Shown: positions 50,836-60,805 of the stretch, in pieces | Position numbering within the stretch: the stretch's first letter is position 1 | Layout: each line of letters starts with the position of its first letter | Origin: Halomonas sp. | GTDB lineage: Bacteria > Pseudomonadota > Gammaproteobacteria > Pseudomonadales > Halomonadaceae | Assembly (NCBI GenBank): GCA_018401555.1 | Contig: JAGYKP010000084.1 | Location: 186,001-250,000, forward strand | Direction of reading: 5' to 3' | DNA: 64,000 nt | Notes under the pieces: model-generated | The model's database searches: none | What the model saw: the letters and a program-made list of their open reading frames with translations, nothing else | What the model was told of the DNA's origin: nothing | Translations under genes and position numbers: made by a program

Positions 50836-51768
50836 TCAGCCCTCCTGCGGCGGCGAGGAGGCGTCGTTGCCCTTGCCGCCGTGCTCCTCCCACCAGGCCT
50901 CCTGCTCCTCCTCGGAGAGCTGCGGGTCGGGGGTGTCCTCATCCAGCCAGGTGCCGCACAGCAGGCAGTACTTGGCACGCTGCTCGTGGCGGTCGTGGCC
51001 GCAGCCGGGGCAGGCCTCGTCGGAGTAGCGGTCGGCGCGGATCGAGCGGATCACCTCCGCCGAGAAGACCCCGGTGGGCACGGCGATGATCGAGTAGCCG
51101 ATCAGCATCACCATCACCGAGATCGCCTGGCCCAGCGGCGTCACCGGCACGATGTCGCCGTAGCCCACCGTGGTCAGGGTGACGATGGCCCAGTAGATCG
51201 CCGTGGGGATGCTGGTGAAGCCGGCCTCGGCGGGTTCGATCAGGTAGATGATCGAGGCGAAGATCGAGACCAGCATGAACACGGTGAACAGGAACAGGAA
51301 GATCTGGTGACTGCTGCGCTTCAGTGCCCCCACCAGCAGGCGCCCCTCGCCGACGAACTCCATCAGGCGCAGCACGCGGAAGATGCGCAGCGTGCGCAGC
51401 AGGCGCACCATCACCAGGGTCTGGGCCCCGGGGATGATCAGCGTCAGCCAGGTGGGCAGGATGGCGATCAGGTCGACCATGCCGTAGAAGCTCTTGAGGT
51501 ACTGCAGCGGCCGCTCCAGGCAGTAGAGGCGTGCCGCCAGCTCCAGGGTAAAGGCGATGGTGAAGGCCCACTCCAGCCAGAAGAACAGGGTGCCGTAGTC
51601 GGTTCGCAGGCTCTCGATGCTCTCCAGCATCACCACCAGCACGCTGGCGAGTATCGCCACGATCAGGGCGATATCGAAGCCCTTGGCCGAGCGGGTGTCG
51701 GACTCGAAGATGATCTGGAAGACCCGGGTGCGCAGGCCTTCGCCGGCGGGTTTGGGCAGGTGGTTCAC
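50836..51768 (-). CDS. Voltage-gated K+ channel with C-terminal zinc ribbon
   Basis: 310 aa six-helix ion-transport protein. The voltage-sensor S4 carries regular arginines (RLLRTLRIFRVLRLM near 121-135). The pore has the K+ selectivity filter TLTTVGYGDIVPVTP near 196-210, followed by S6. After S6 comes a short zinc-ribbon-like motif, CPGCG-N12-CLLCG, and an acidic Glu-rich tail. The Kv-like channel plus ribbon layout is seen in other proteobacterial 'ion transporters'. Possible role in K+ homeostasis or membrane potential. Convergent with yciO. Confidence 0.9.
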   Translation of the reverse strand: MNHLPKPAGEGLRTRVFQIIFESDTRSAKGFDIALIVAILASVLVVMLESIESLRTDYGTLFFWLEWAFTIAFTLELAARLYCLERPLQYLKSFYGMVDLIAILPTWLTLIIPGAQTLVMVRLLRTLRIFRVLRLMEFVGEGRLLVGALKRSSHQIFLFLFTVFMLVSIFASIIYLIEPAEAGFTSIPTAIYWAIVTLTTVGYGDIVPVTPLGQAISVMVMLIGYSIIAVPTGVFSAEVIRSIRADRYSDEACPGCGHDRHEQRAKYCLLCGTWLDEDTPDPQLSEEEQEAWWEEHGGKGNDASSPPQEG

Positions 51769-51791
51769 GGGCGGCGTCCTTGTAGGTGTGG

Positions 51792-52661
51792 TCAGGCCAG
51801 GGCCTCACGGCCCGACAGGTGATGCGACAGCTGCAGCAGGCATCGCCCGAGGGGAGGCGTCAGCCAGGCGTCGTCGGCCAGGGCGTCGGCGAGTGTACCT
51901 GCCGCGTCGCGCGTGACAGTGTCGCCCTGCGCGGCGAGTCGCCGGAAGGCCTCGCGGGCCGCTGCATGGCACTCGGCGCGACCGCTGTCGGCGTGGGCGT
52001 CAAGCGCCACCACGGCGCGGTGCAACCAGGCCTGCGGCGAGCCTCCCTCGGGCAGGCGCCACTCGCCCGAGAGCAGGGCGCCGCCGCGAGCGGCCTTGCT
52101 GGTGTCCGAGGGACGCAGCGCCACGCGCGCGGCCAGCGCCTCGGCGAGCGACCACAGAGTGGCTGTCTCGCCGGCCTTGAGCTCGAGTTCCAGCTCACGG
52201 ATCGCCACGCGGCCATCCCCTGCGGTGATTTCGCCCTCGTCCAGTGCGCCAGCTCGATCCTTGCCCCGCGGTGCTCCAGCTGCCAGGTCTCGCGACGAAA
52301 ATCCGTGGTAAATCGCGCCTCCAGGCGTTCCAGCACGTCCCGGCCCAGTGCGGCCGGAGGCAGCTCCGTCAGGGCCGGCCAGGTCCAGCCCCGGCCCCGG
52401 GACCTGCCACTCCCACTCGCCGCGCTGCGACAGGCCGCCCCCACCCTCGCCGCGGGTCTTCACCGTCTGCAGCAGGCGGCCATCGAGTCGGCGCAGGCGC
52501 AGCGCCATGCGCGCCATCTCCAGCTCACCCGCAGGGGTGTCGAAGTAGGTGTTGCCGAGGAAGGTGACGCCCGGTGCGATATCCGCGAGCAAGGGGTGAT
52601 GGCGCAGGGCGTCGGGACCTTCGGGACCCAGGGCGAGCTTCAGTTCGATCTCTTGACTCAT
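51792..52661 (-). CDS. CYTH domain protein, inorganic triphosphatase YgiF-like (two frameshifts)
   Basis: About 289 aa. The CYTH signature EIELKLAL opens the protein, followed by TYFDTP near 39 and the tunnel-fold basic strands (MALRLRRLDGRLLQTVKTRG). The metal-binding IRELELELKAGE lies in the second half. Such enzymes hydrolyse inorganic triphosphate. Two compensating indels near 52370 and 52245 garble residues ~98-140; the intended sequence (LERLEARFTTDFRRETWQL) is readable in another frame. It is shorter than E. coli YgiF (about 430 aa) and has no full CHAD domain. Confidence 0.82.
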   Translation of the reverse strand: MSQEIELKLALGPEGPDALRHHPLLADIAPGVTFLGNTYFDTPAGELEMARMALRLRRLDGRLLQTVKTRGEGGGGLSQRGEWEWQVPGPGLDLAGPDGAASGRTGPGRAGTPGGAIYHGFSSRDLAAGAPRGKDRAGALDEGEITAGDGRVAIRELELELKAGETATLWSLAEALAARVALRPSDTSKAARGGALLSGEWRLPEGGSPQAWLHRAVVALDAHADSGRAECHAAAREAFRRLAAQGDTVTRDAAGTLADALADDAWLTPPLGRCLLQLSHHLSGREALA

Positions 52662-52765
52662 GTGGCGGCGGCCTCGATCAGATGACGTTTGAGTGAATAT
52701 TTCATGACGATAGCAGCAGGGGTCACTATACTGTCGCCGACATTTTCCAGGTTTCGAGATGCCCT

Positions 52766-53447
52766 ATGGTGACATCCAATCCCTTCTCCGCGATGTTCGG
52801 TCGTTCGCCATTCCAGCCGTTGCTGACCCATATCGTCAAGACGAGCGAGTGCGCCGATCATCTGCTGCCGTTCTTCGAGGCGACCCTCGTGGGCGACTGG
52901 GAAGAGGCGGCGACCCACCGCGAGTCGATCACGCGCCTCGAACATGAGGCCGATGAGCTCAAGACCGAGCTGCGCCTCAACCTCCCCAATACCCTGTTCC
53001 TGCCGGTGTCGCGCTCCGACCTGCTCGACCTGATCAGCGTGCAGGACAAGATCGCCAACAAGGTTCGCGACATCACCGGGATCATGCTCGGCAGGCGCAT
53101 GCAGGTGCCCGAGGAGCTGGCCCAGCCGATGCGCGACTACATGCGCACCGCGGTGGCCTGCGTGGCCCAGGCGCGCCACGCACCTGGAGGAGCTCCGGGA
53201 GCTGCTCGAGTCCGGTTTCGGTCGCAACGTCAGCGACGTGATGCAGAAGCTGATCCGCGAGCTGCACCGCCTGGAGCAGCAGGCCGACGACCAGCAGGTC
53301 GCCATTCGCCGCCAGCTGTTCGGCCTCGAGGATCGCATGCCGCCGGTAGACGTGATGTTCCTCTACAAGATCATCGACTGGGTGGGTGAGCTCTCCGATC
53401 GCGCCGAGCGCGTGGGCAGCCGCCTGCAGATCATGACGGCCAACTGA
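52766..53447 (+). CDS. PhoU-like DUF47/TIGR00153 phosphate transport accessory protein (one frameshift)
   Basis: About 226 aa, all-helical. It reads NPFSAMFGRSPFQPLLTHIVKTSECADHLLPFF at the start and contains EHEADELKTELRLNLPNTLFLPVSRSDLLDLI, the DUF47 core. One surplus base near 53182 splits it; the second half (HLEELRELLESGF...) ends at TGA 53445-53447. This family sits beside Pit transporters and is thought to regulate them. The Pit gene follows after 74 bases. Confidence 0.88.
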
Positions 53448-53521
53448 ATTCCACGGCCCCGGTGACCCCGGGGCCGCCACCAGCACGCCATCCAACGACC
53501 GCAACGAGGGGACACATCCTC

Positions 53522-54789
53522 ATGTCGATCATTGCGCAGCACGGCGAGATCTTCATCATCCTGGCCTGCCTATTCGGCTTCTTCATGGCCTGGGGTGTAG
53601 GTGCCAACGACGTCGCCAACGCCATGGGCACCTCGGTGGGCTCTCGCGCCATTACCATCAAGCAGGCGATCATCATCGCCGTGATCTTCGAGTTTCTCGG
53701 CGCCTGGCTGGCCGGCGGCGAAGTCACCAACACCATCCGCAAGGGCATCATCGATCCCGAATTGCTCCAGGATGACCCTCAGCTGCTGGTCTACGGCATG
53801 CTGGCGGCGCTGCTGGCGGCCGCTACCTGGCTGCTGATCGCCTCCATGAAGGGCTGGCCGGTCTCCACCACCCACTCCATCGTCGGCGCCATCGTCGGCT
53901 TCTCGGTGGCGGGCCTCGGCGCCGCCGCGGTGGACTGGGGCTCTGGCGGATGACCATCGCCGCCAGCTGGGTGGTCTCGCCGGTACTCGCGGGCACCATC
54001 GCCTTCACCCTGTTCAAGTCGGTACAGCACCTGATCTTCGAGGCCAAGGACCCCTTTGCCGCGGCCAAGCGCTACGTGCCGATGTATGTCTTCCTGGTCG
54101 GCTTCGCGGTGACCATGGTGACCCTGACCAAGGGCCTCAAGCACGTCGGCCTGGACCTCGGTTTCGGCGCCAGCCTGCTGCTCTCCATCCTCGCCGGCCT
54201 GCTGGTCGCGGCCCTGGGTGGTTTCATGGAGCGACGGGTGCAGGCCAGCAGCCGCAAGACCGACCAGTTCGGCTTCAGCGGTGTCGAGCGGGTCTTCGGC
54301 GTGCTGATGATCTTCACCGCCTGTGCCATGGCCTTTGCCCACGGCTCCAATGACGTGGCCAATGCGGTGGGCCCGCTGGCGGCGGTGATCAGCGTGGTGC
54401 AGACCGGCGGCGAGATCGAGGCCGCGGCCCTGGTGCCCTGGTGGGTACTGGTGCTGGGCGGCGGCGGCATCGTCGTCGGCCTGGTCACCTATGGCCACAA
54501 GGTGATCGCCACGGTCGGCACCGGCATCACCGAGCTGACGCCCAGCCGTGGCTTCGCCGCTACCCTGGCCGCCGCGGTCACCGTGGTGCTGGCCTCGGGC
54601 ACCGGCCTGCCGATCTCCACCACCCATACCCTGGTGGGGGCCGTGCTGGGCGTGGGCCTGGCCCGCGGCATGACGGCACTCAACCTGCGCGTGATCGGCA
54701 CCATCGCCATGTCGTGGCTGATCACCCTGCCCGCCGGTGCGGGCCTGGCGATCCTGTTCTTCTTCACCTTCAAGGGCATGTTCGGCTAA
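53522..54789 (+). CDS. pit: Low-affinity inorganic phosphate transporter, PiT family (one frameshift)
   Basis: H+ or Na+-coupled phosphate symporter. About 422 aa with ten or more transmembrane helices. It carries the two PiT signature repeats: GANDVANAMGTSVGSRAIT near 27-45 and GSNDVANAVGPLAAV near 277-291. Each is followed by a PVSTTHS/PISTTHT motif. One base is missing near 53938-53941: the first frame stops at 53953 while the continuing frame (MTIAASWVVSPVLAGT) completes the protein. ACGAGGGG precedes ATG 53522. Confidence 0.92.
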
Positions 54790-54817
54790 GCGTCGAGCGG
54801 CAAGCACCGAGCGACAG

Positions 54818-54854
54818 GAAACCCCGAAGGCCGAGGCCTCGGGGTTTCTGTTTG
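54818..54854 (+). terminator. Rho-independent terminator of pit
   Basis: GAAACCCCGA (54818-54827) pairs with TCGGGGTTTC (54839-54848), followed by TGTTTG. It lies 28 bases after the pit stop. Confidence 0.75.
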
Positions 54855-54896
54855 TCGCGGCCGGTGCCACGCTGCCGCTTGGCCGCTGGCAGCGCC

Positions 54897-55009
54897 CCGC
54901 TTGGCCGCTTGGCCGCTTGGCCGCTTGGCCGCTTGGCCGCTGGCCGCTTGGCTCGCTTGGCCGCTTGGCCGCTTGGCCGCTTGGCCGCTTGGCCGCTTGG
55001 CCAGCTTGG
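54897..55009 (+). repeat. Second tandem array of 14 CCGCTTGG-type units
   Basis: Fourteen units in the same orientation as the array at 10456-10567. Unit 6 has lost a T (CCGCTGG), unit 8 is CTCGCTTGG and unit 14 is CCAGCTTGG; the rest are perfect. A degenerate copy pair lies just upstream (54873-54887). The array follows the pit terminator and ends 27 bases before the argA -10 element. Confidence 0.95.
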
Positions 55010-55033
55010 CCGGTGCCGCCGTTTTCGTCGCTC

Positions 55034-55042
55034 TGCTATAGT
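55034..55042 (+). promoter_or_regulatory. Candidate argA promoter (extended -10)
   Basis: TGC-TATAGT at 55034-55042 is a good extended -10. At normal spacing the -35 would fall at the array's downstream edge and is poor, as often tolerated with an extended -10. The local string resembles the one after the pyrG array. Confidence 0.45.
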
Positions 55043-55089
55043 CGTGGCTCCCCAGCTGCTATCGTTCACCCGCTGCCGGAGAGCGGCCC

Positions 55090-56405
55090 TTGGATACACG
55101 CTTCCCCTTCGTTGACTGGTTTCGCAACTCCTCGCCGTACATCAACGCCCATCGCGGACGAACCTTCGTCATCCTGATCGAGGGCGAGGCGATGGCGCGG
55201 GGGCGTGGCGAGCAGCTGGTACAGGACCTGGCGCTGCTGCACACCCTCGGCGTGCGGCTGGTGGTGGTGTTCGGCATCCGTCCTCAGGTGCAGCAGGCGC
55301 TGGAGGCCGCGGGAATCACACCGGGGCAACACCAGGGGCGCTGGGTCGCCGACGCCGAGGTGATGGGCTGCATCGAGCGGGTTGCCGCCGAGCAGCTACT
55401 GTGGCTGGAAGCGCGTTTCTCGCTGGGGTTGCCCAACACGCCCATGCATGGCGTCGAGCTCACCGCGGTCTCCGGCAACCTGGTGATGGCCAAGCCGCTG
55501 GGGGTTCGTGAGGGGGTCGATTTCGATCACAGCGGTGAGGTGCGCCGAGTGCGTACCCAGGCCATCGAGGGGCTGCTGGAAAAGGGGGCGCTGGTGGTGC
55601 TGCCGCCGCTGGGCTTCTCCAGCACCGGCGAGGTGTTCGATCTCGACGCCTCCGATGTGGCCCAGCACGCCGCCATGACGCTGTCTGCCGACAAGCTGAT
55701 CCTGCTCCGGCGAGGCCAGCGGTCTGTTCGATGCCAGCGGTCAGCTGCAGCGCCAGCTGACTCCCGCCGAAGCCGGGGCCGTTGCTGGCCCAGGCGGCGC
55801 CCGGCAGTGAGCTGGCGCGCCATCTGGAGGCCGCATGCCAGGCGGCCCGCCACGGGGTGGCGCGCACCCATCTGCTCTCCTGGCATGACCACGACGCCCT
55901 GCTCGGCGAGCTCTTCACCCGTGACGGCGTCGGCACCATGATCACCCAGCACCGCTACGAGCAGTTGCGCCCGGCGGAGCTGGCGGATATCGGCGGCCCG
56001 CTGGAGCTTCTCGAGCCCCTGGAGCGGCGCGGCATGCTGGTGCCTCGCTCCCGGGAACGCCTCGAGCACGAGATCGACGACTACCTGGCGATCGAGCGTG
56101 ACGGCATGATCATCGGCTGTGCGGCCCTGCACCGTTTCGACGATGCCGAGATGGGCGAGCTGGCCTGTGTGGCGGTCCACGACGACTACCGCGGCGGTGC
56201 CCGAGGCGAGCTGCTGCTCGCCGAAATCGAGCGACGCGCCCGTCGTCTGGGGTTGTCGGCGCTGTTCGCCCTGACCACCCACACCACGCACTGGTTCTTC
56301 GAACACGGCTTTCGTCTGGCCGACCTCGAGGCGTTGCCACCACTGCGTCGGGATACCTACAACCACGCTCGCAAGTCCAAGGTGCTGGTCAAGCCACTGG
56401 GCTGA
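55090..56405 (+). CDS. argA: N-acetylglutamate synthase ArgA (two frameshifts)
   Basis: First step of arginine synthesis: acetylates glutamate. The N-terminal amino-acid-kinase-like domain (FVDWFRNSSPYINAHRGRTFVI; LHTLGVRLVVVFGIRPQV) is followed by a C-terminal GNAT acetyltransferase domain (GELACVAVHDDYRGGARGELLL; LGLSALFALTTHTTHWFFEHGF). Start is TTG 55090, since the conserved sequence begins there. Surplus bases near 55711 and 55775 put ~20 residues of the linker (SGLFDASGQLQRQL) in another frame. Corrected length 437 aa. Confidence 0.93.
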
Positions 56406-56412
56406 GCAGGGG

Positions 56413-56526
56413 TGTCGCCGCGTGGCGCCATGCGCGGCGCCACTGTCTCTGCCTGGCGACTTTTCAAACTACTGAAAATAAAGCGTTTATCGAAAGTCTT
56501 CTGCTTTCCGTCGCCTCCTGGCGACG
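56413..56526 (+). promoter_or_regulatory. Three GlrR-like sites (GTC-N10-GAC class)
   Basis: GlrR is reported to bind TGTC-N10-GACA upstream of glmY in E. coli. Here are TGTC-N10-GCCA (56413-56430), TGTC-N10-GACT (56444-56461) and CGTC-N10-GACG (56509-56526), all with TGGCG(A/C)C at the right half. They lie about 120-240 bp upstream of the predicted sigma54 start, the usual range for enhancer sites, with AT-rich (bendable) DNA between them and the promoter. Confidence 0.5.
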
Positions 56527-56594
56527 GATTGGCGCGCGAAATCCCCCCGTTATCTTCATCTTGCCGTCGTGCCAGATTGGTATTGCTTTTAACT

Positions 56595-56620
56595 ATCTGA
56601 AAATAAGTGATTTTTCAGAT
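56595..56620. promoter_or_regulatory. Inverted repeat just upstream of the sigma54 promoter
   Basis: ATCTGAAAA (56595-56603) and TTTTCAGAT (56612-56620) form a perfect 9-bp inverted repeat with an 8-base AT-rich centre, ending 2 bases before the sigma54 element. A related string CTGAAAATAAAG lies near 56472. It could be an operator or a protein-induced bend site; I cannot name the binder. Confidence 0.35.
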
Positions 56621-56622
56621 TC

Positions 56623-56638
56623 TGGCACGATGATCGCA
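56623..56638 (+). promoter_or_regulatory. Sigma54 (RpoN) promoter
   Basis: TGGCACG-N4-TCGCA, a one-mismatch fit to TGGCACG-N4-TTGCA with the essential GG (-24) and GC (-12) at exact spacing. Predicted start about 56648. No protein gene follows for 540 bases; the next genes are glrK-qseG-glrR, whose regulator GlrR is itself a sigma54 activator. Confidence 0.7.
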
Positions 56639-56648
56639 ATATTCTTGG

Positions 56649-57125
56649 TGAGCAACGAAAGCGGTTCATTACGGCTCGAACCGTTTCGATCACCGAGGGG
56701 GCGAAACCACGCTGCCCTGTGCCTCGCCTCCCCGGCGATCAGCGTCTGCTCCTAGCGATGTGTGACTTAGGTTGCGATGAGACGGGTACCGACACGGTCA
56801 TGGACGCGTACCCCAAGGGCAAGGATGCCCCGGCATGGATGCCTCTCCCCCTTGCGGGGGATCGAATCGCGCAGTGGCGTCACGGCCCGACCCGATAAGG
56901 CCAGGCCGGACGACACTGCCAGACACGAAGCAGGGCGATGCGCTTGGCGCATCGGCCGCATGAGGAAGGCCAGCCCCTGATGGCAGATGGCTGACTCATG
57001 GCTTCGAGGGCCCTCCCCGGCCCGTTTGGAAGGGTGAGCGCTGGATGGATCAGGCCACCAGCGGTGATCCTTTCAGACCCTTCAGTTCCCTGCGTACTTG
57101 GGCCGGCCCTGCCGGCCCTTTTTTT
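56649..57125 (+). ncRNA. Putative sigma54-dependent structured RNA upstream of glrK (GlmY-like position)
   Basis: About 477 bases from the predicted sigma54 start to a strong terminator, without a convincing gene. Two adjacent hairpins open it: 56657-56667 with 56678-56687 (10 bp, one bulge), and 56688-56703 with 56725-56740 (13 of 16 positions paired). A smaller one follows at 56784-56813 (GGGTAC/GTACCC). In E. coli the sRNA gene glmY occupies exactly this place before glrK-qseG-glrR and is activated by GlrR with sigma54. I see no clear sequence match to GlmY, and the span is longer, so this is an analogue by position and control. The 3' end could be earlier through processing. Confidence 0.5.
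57100..57125 (+). terminator. Rho-independent terminator upstream of glrK
   Basis: GGGCCGGC (57100-57107) pairs with GCCGGCCC (57111-57118), followed by seven T. A strong plus-strand terminator with no protein gene upstream for 700 bases, hence evidence for a non-coding transcript. Confidence 0.88.
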
Positions 57126-57189
57126 CGCCGCTCGCCCGGGCTCGGGAGACACGGCTCCCGAGCAAACTCTGGTATTCTCAAGGTCCGAC

Positions 57190-58732
57190 ATGATGGCAGC
57201 CCCATCCACCGCCCCGCCCCTCGGCCTCCTGCAAAGAACGCTGGATATGACCACTCGAGTCGCGCGTCGCTGGCGCCCCCGCTCCCTGCTGCAGCTTGTG
57301 CTGATCGCCTTCCTGGTGGTGATGTTGCCGCTGGGCGTGCTGATGTTCCAGGCGGGTCAGGCGCTCACCGAGCTGACCCGGCTGGCCGACGTCAGCGCCC
57401 GCCAGGCGGTAGAGGAGACGCGCCGCGCCCGGACCCTGGGGGCGCTGGCGCTGGAGATGGAGCGCAGCGCTCGCCAGTATGCGGTACTCGAGCAGGAGAG
57501 CCTGCTGGAGATCTACGCCGAGCGGCTCGAGGAGTATCGTCAGCTGCTGCAGCTGCAGCGAGAACTGCTGCCGGACGATCCCGTCGTGGCGGACCTGGAG
57601 GAGCAGCTGACGCGCCTGGGCGAGCTGCCCGGGCTGACGCCGGAGGCCCTGGAGGGGCGGCTCGATGCCTTTCCGGCCTTCGCCGAGCGCACCGAGGCGC
57701 TGCGCCGCGCTACCAATCAACGCATCGATGCCCGCATCGATGCGATCCGCCAGCGGGCGAGTGGGGTACAGGGCCGGCTGTGGTGGCAGACCGGCGCCCT
57801 GGTCTCGGCCAGCCTGGTACTGATGCTGCTGTTCTCGTGGCTGATCATCCGCCCGGTGCGACAGCTGGAGCGGCGCATCCTGAGGATCGGCAGTGGCGCC
57901 CGCGATGAACCGCCGCAACCGGTGCAGGGCCCGGCGGAGCTGGTCAAGCTGGATGAGCGCCTCGACTGGCTCGCCTCGCGGCTCACCGAGCTGGAGGCCG
58001 AGAAGCAGCAGTTCCTGCGTCATATGTCCCACGAACTCAAGACCCCGCTGGCCAGCGTGCGTGAGGCTCGGCGCTGCTCGCCGACGGAGTGGCCGGGGAG
58101 CTGACCCCGCAACAGCTGGAGATCCTCGAGCTGATCGATGGCAGCGGCCGCGAGCTGCAGCGGCTGATCGAGCAGCTGCTCGACTACAACCTGCTGCAGC
58201 ACAGCCGGCGAGTGGAGGTCGAACGGCTCGATGTTGCCACCCTGGTTCGCGAGGTGCTGGCCAAGCACCGCCTGGCACTGGCCAACAAGGGAATGCGGGT
58301 CGAGAGCTTCGACGGCCCGGTGGAGTGGGAGCTGGACCGCACCGCGACCGGCCATATCCTCGACAACCTGGTGTCCAACGCCATCGCCTACGGTGCCGAT
58401 GGTGGCGAACTGGAGATCCGGGTCCGCCAGCGCCGCAACCGCCTGGAGCTGGAGGTGGCCAACAGCGGTGAGCCCATCGCCGAGGTCGATCGCCCGCGGC
58501 TGTTCGAGGCCTTCTATCAGGGCGCACCCGCCGCAAGGGGCCGCTCAAGGGGTCGGGCATCGGCCTCTCGGTGGCGGCGGATTGCGCACGCCTCCAGCAG
58601 GGTGAGCTGGCGCTGGTGGAGGATCCGCGCCTGGCGGTCTGCTTCCGCCTCACGCTGCCGCGGGCCGTCCCGTCCAAGAGAGACCACAACCTCACGCCTG
58701 CCGGGATGGCAGGTCAAGATGCAAGGAGCTGA
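57190..58732 (+). CDS. glrK: Sensor histidine kinase GlrK/QseE (two frameshifts)
   Basis: Membrane sensor that phosphorylates GlrR. Two transmembrane helices (about 40-60 and 196-216) flank a helical periplasmic domain. Then come a HAMP segment, the H-box FLRHMSHELKTPLASV, N-box HILDNLVSNAIAYG and G-box GSGIGLSVAADCARL. One base is missing near 58068 (in EGSALLADG) and one near 58525; the correct frame ends at TGA 58730-58732. About 514 aa. ATG 57190 follows AGGTCC; the next codon is also ATG. Gene order kinase-lipoprotein-regulator matches glrK-qseG-glrR. Confidence 0.88.
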
Positions 58733-58736
58733 TGTC

Positions 58737-59315
58737 ATGAACCTTCGCCCTCTGCTGGCCTGCCTGCTGGCCGGTGTGGCTGGCCGGCTGCGAGCACGCT
58801 GCCGCAGACTCACTTCGAGCGGGCCTCCAGCCGGACCCCACCGCCGGGCGGGCCGCTTCGGCCAGCGGCTGCCATGCTGAGCTGCCGAACTTCGTCGACG
58901 ATGACTGCCTGCTGCCGGAGTGGGTGGCCTTCGGGCTGGCCTCACAGCGCGGTGATCGTGCCTGGCGTGAGGCGATGCTCACGCGCCTGGAAGGGGAGTC
59001 CGCGTCGCGTCGCCTGGCCCGGGCGGTGGCGCTCTCCTGGGGTAGCCAGGGGCAGTGGGAGCGCGCCTCGGAGCTCTACAAGGCCGACCTCTCGGCCGCG
59101 CCGGTGACCCTGCAGCCGCTGCTGCGCTACTGGCTCAACGAGCTCGAGGGCCGCCGTGCCAGGGCCGGCCGGCTGAATGCCGCAGAGTCGGCTCAGGCGC
59201 AGAGCGAGCTCGCCGCGCCGCGCTGGAAGAGGAAAATGCCGACCTGGAGAAGAAGCTCGAGGCGCTGACCGCCATCGAGCGCAGTATCAACCTGCGACAG
59301 CAGGCCGACGAGTGA
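58737..59315 (+). CDS. qseG: QseG-like lipoprotein (two frameshifts)
   Basis: About 192 aa. A short signal peptide ends in the lipobox LAGC once a surplus base near 58780 is removed (the other frame reads VWLAGCEHAAADS). The body is helical (EWVAFGLASQRGDRAWREAML; GSQGQWERASELYKADL), and the end is a coiled coil (LEEENADLEKKLEALTAIERS) reached after a second frame change near 59210. In E. coli QseG is an outer-membrane lipoprotein that works with GlrK and the GlmY pathway. Similarity is mainly size, lipobox and position. Confidence 0.78.
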
Positions 59316-59328
59316 TGGAGGACCCGAC

Positions 59329-60742
<1,414 letters not shown>

Positions 60743-60758
60743 GCTCCCCTGGCAACGC

Positions 60759-60780
60759 GACCCCCCGCCGTGGCGGGGTC
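60759..60780. terminator. Hairpin between convergent glrR and the peroxiredoxin gene
   Basis: GACCCC (60759-60764) pairs with GGGGTC (60775-60780), with an inner GCC/GGC pair and a bulge. It lies 17 bases after the glrR stop and could serve both genes; no strong T run on either side. Confidence 0.5.
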
Positions 60781-60805
60781 TGGGTGACGCGCACCGGAGC
60801 TGACT

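Noticed and set aside
50199..51089. A 296-aa YciO with an Arg/Pro-rich extension
   Set aside because: The extension is antisense to the K+ channel gene. Removing one base gives the family-length protein with a stop at 50821-50823.
56561..56980. Short open frames (about 65 aa each) inside the glrK upstream gap
   Set aside because: They overlap the sigma54 promoter or the hairpins, lack ribosome sites, and have Arg/Pro/Ser-rich composition typical of non-coding GC-rich DNA.
56649..57125. RNase P RNA, tmRNA, 6S RNA or SRP RNA in the glrK gap
   Set aside because: None of their conserved cores (for example GAGGAAAGTCCGGGC for RNase P) is present.
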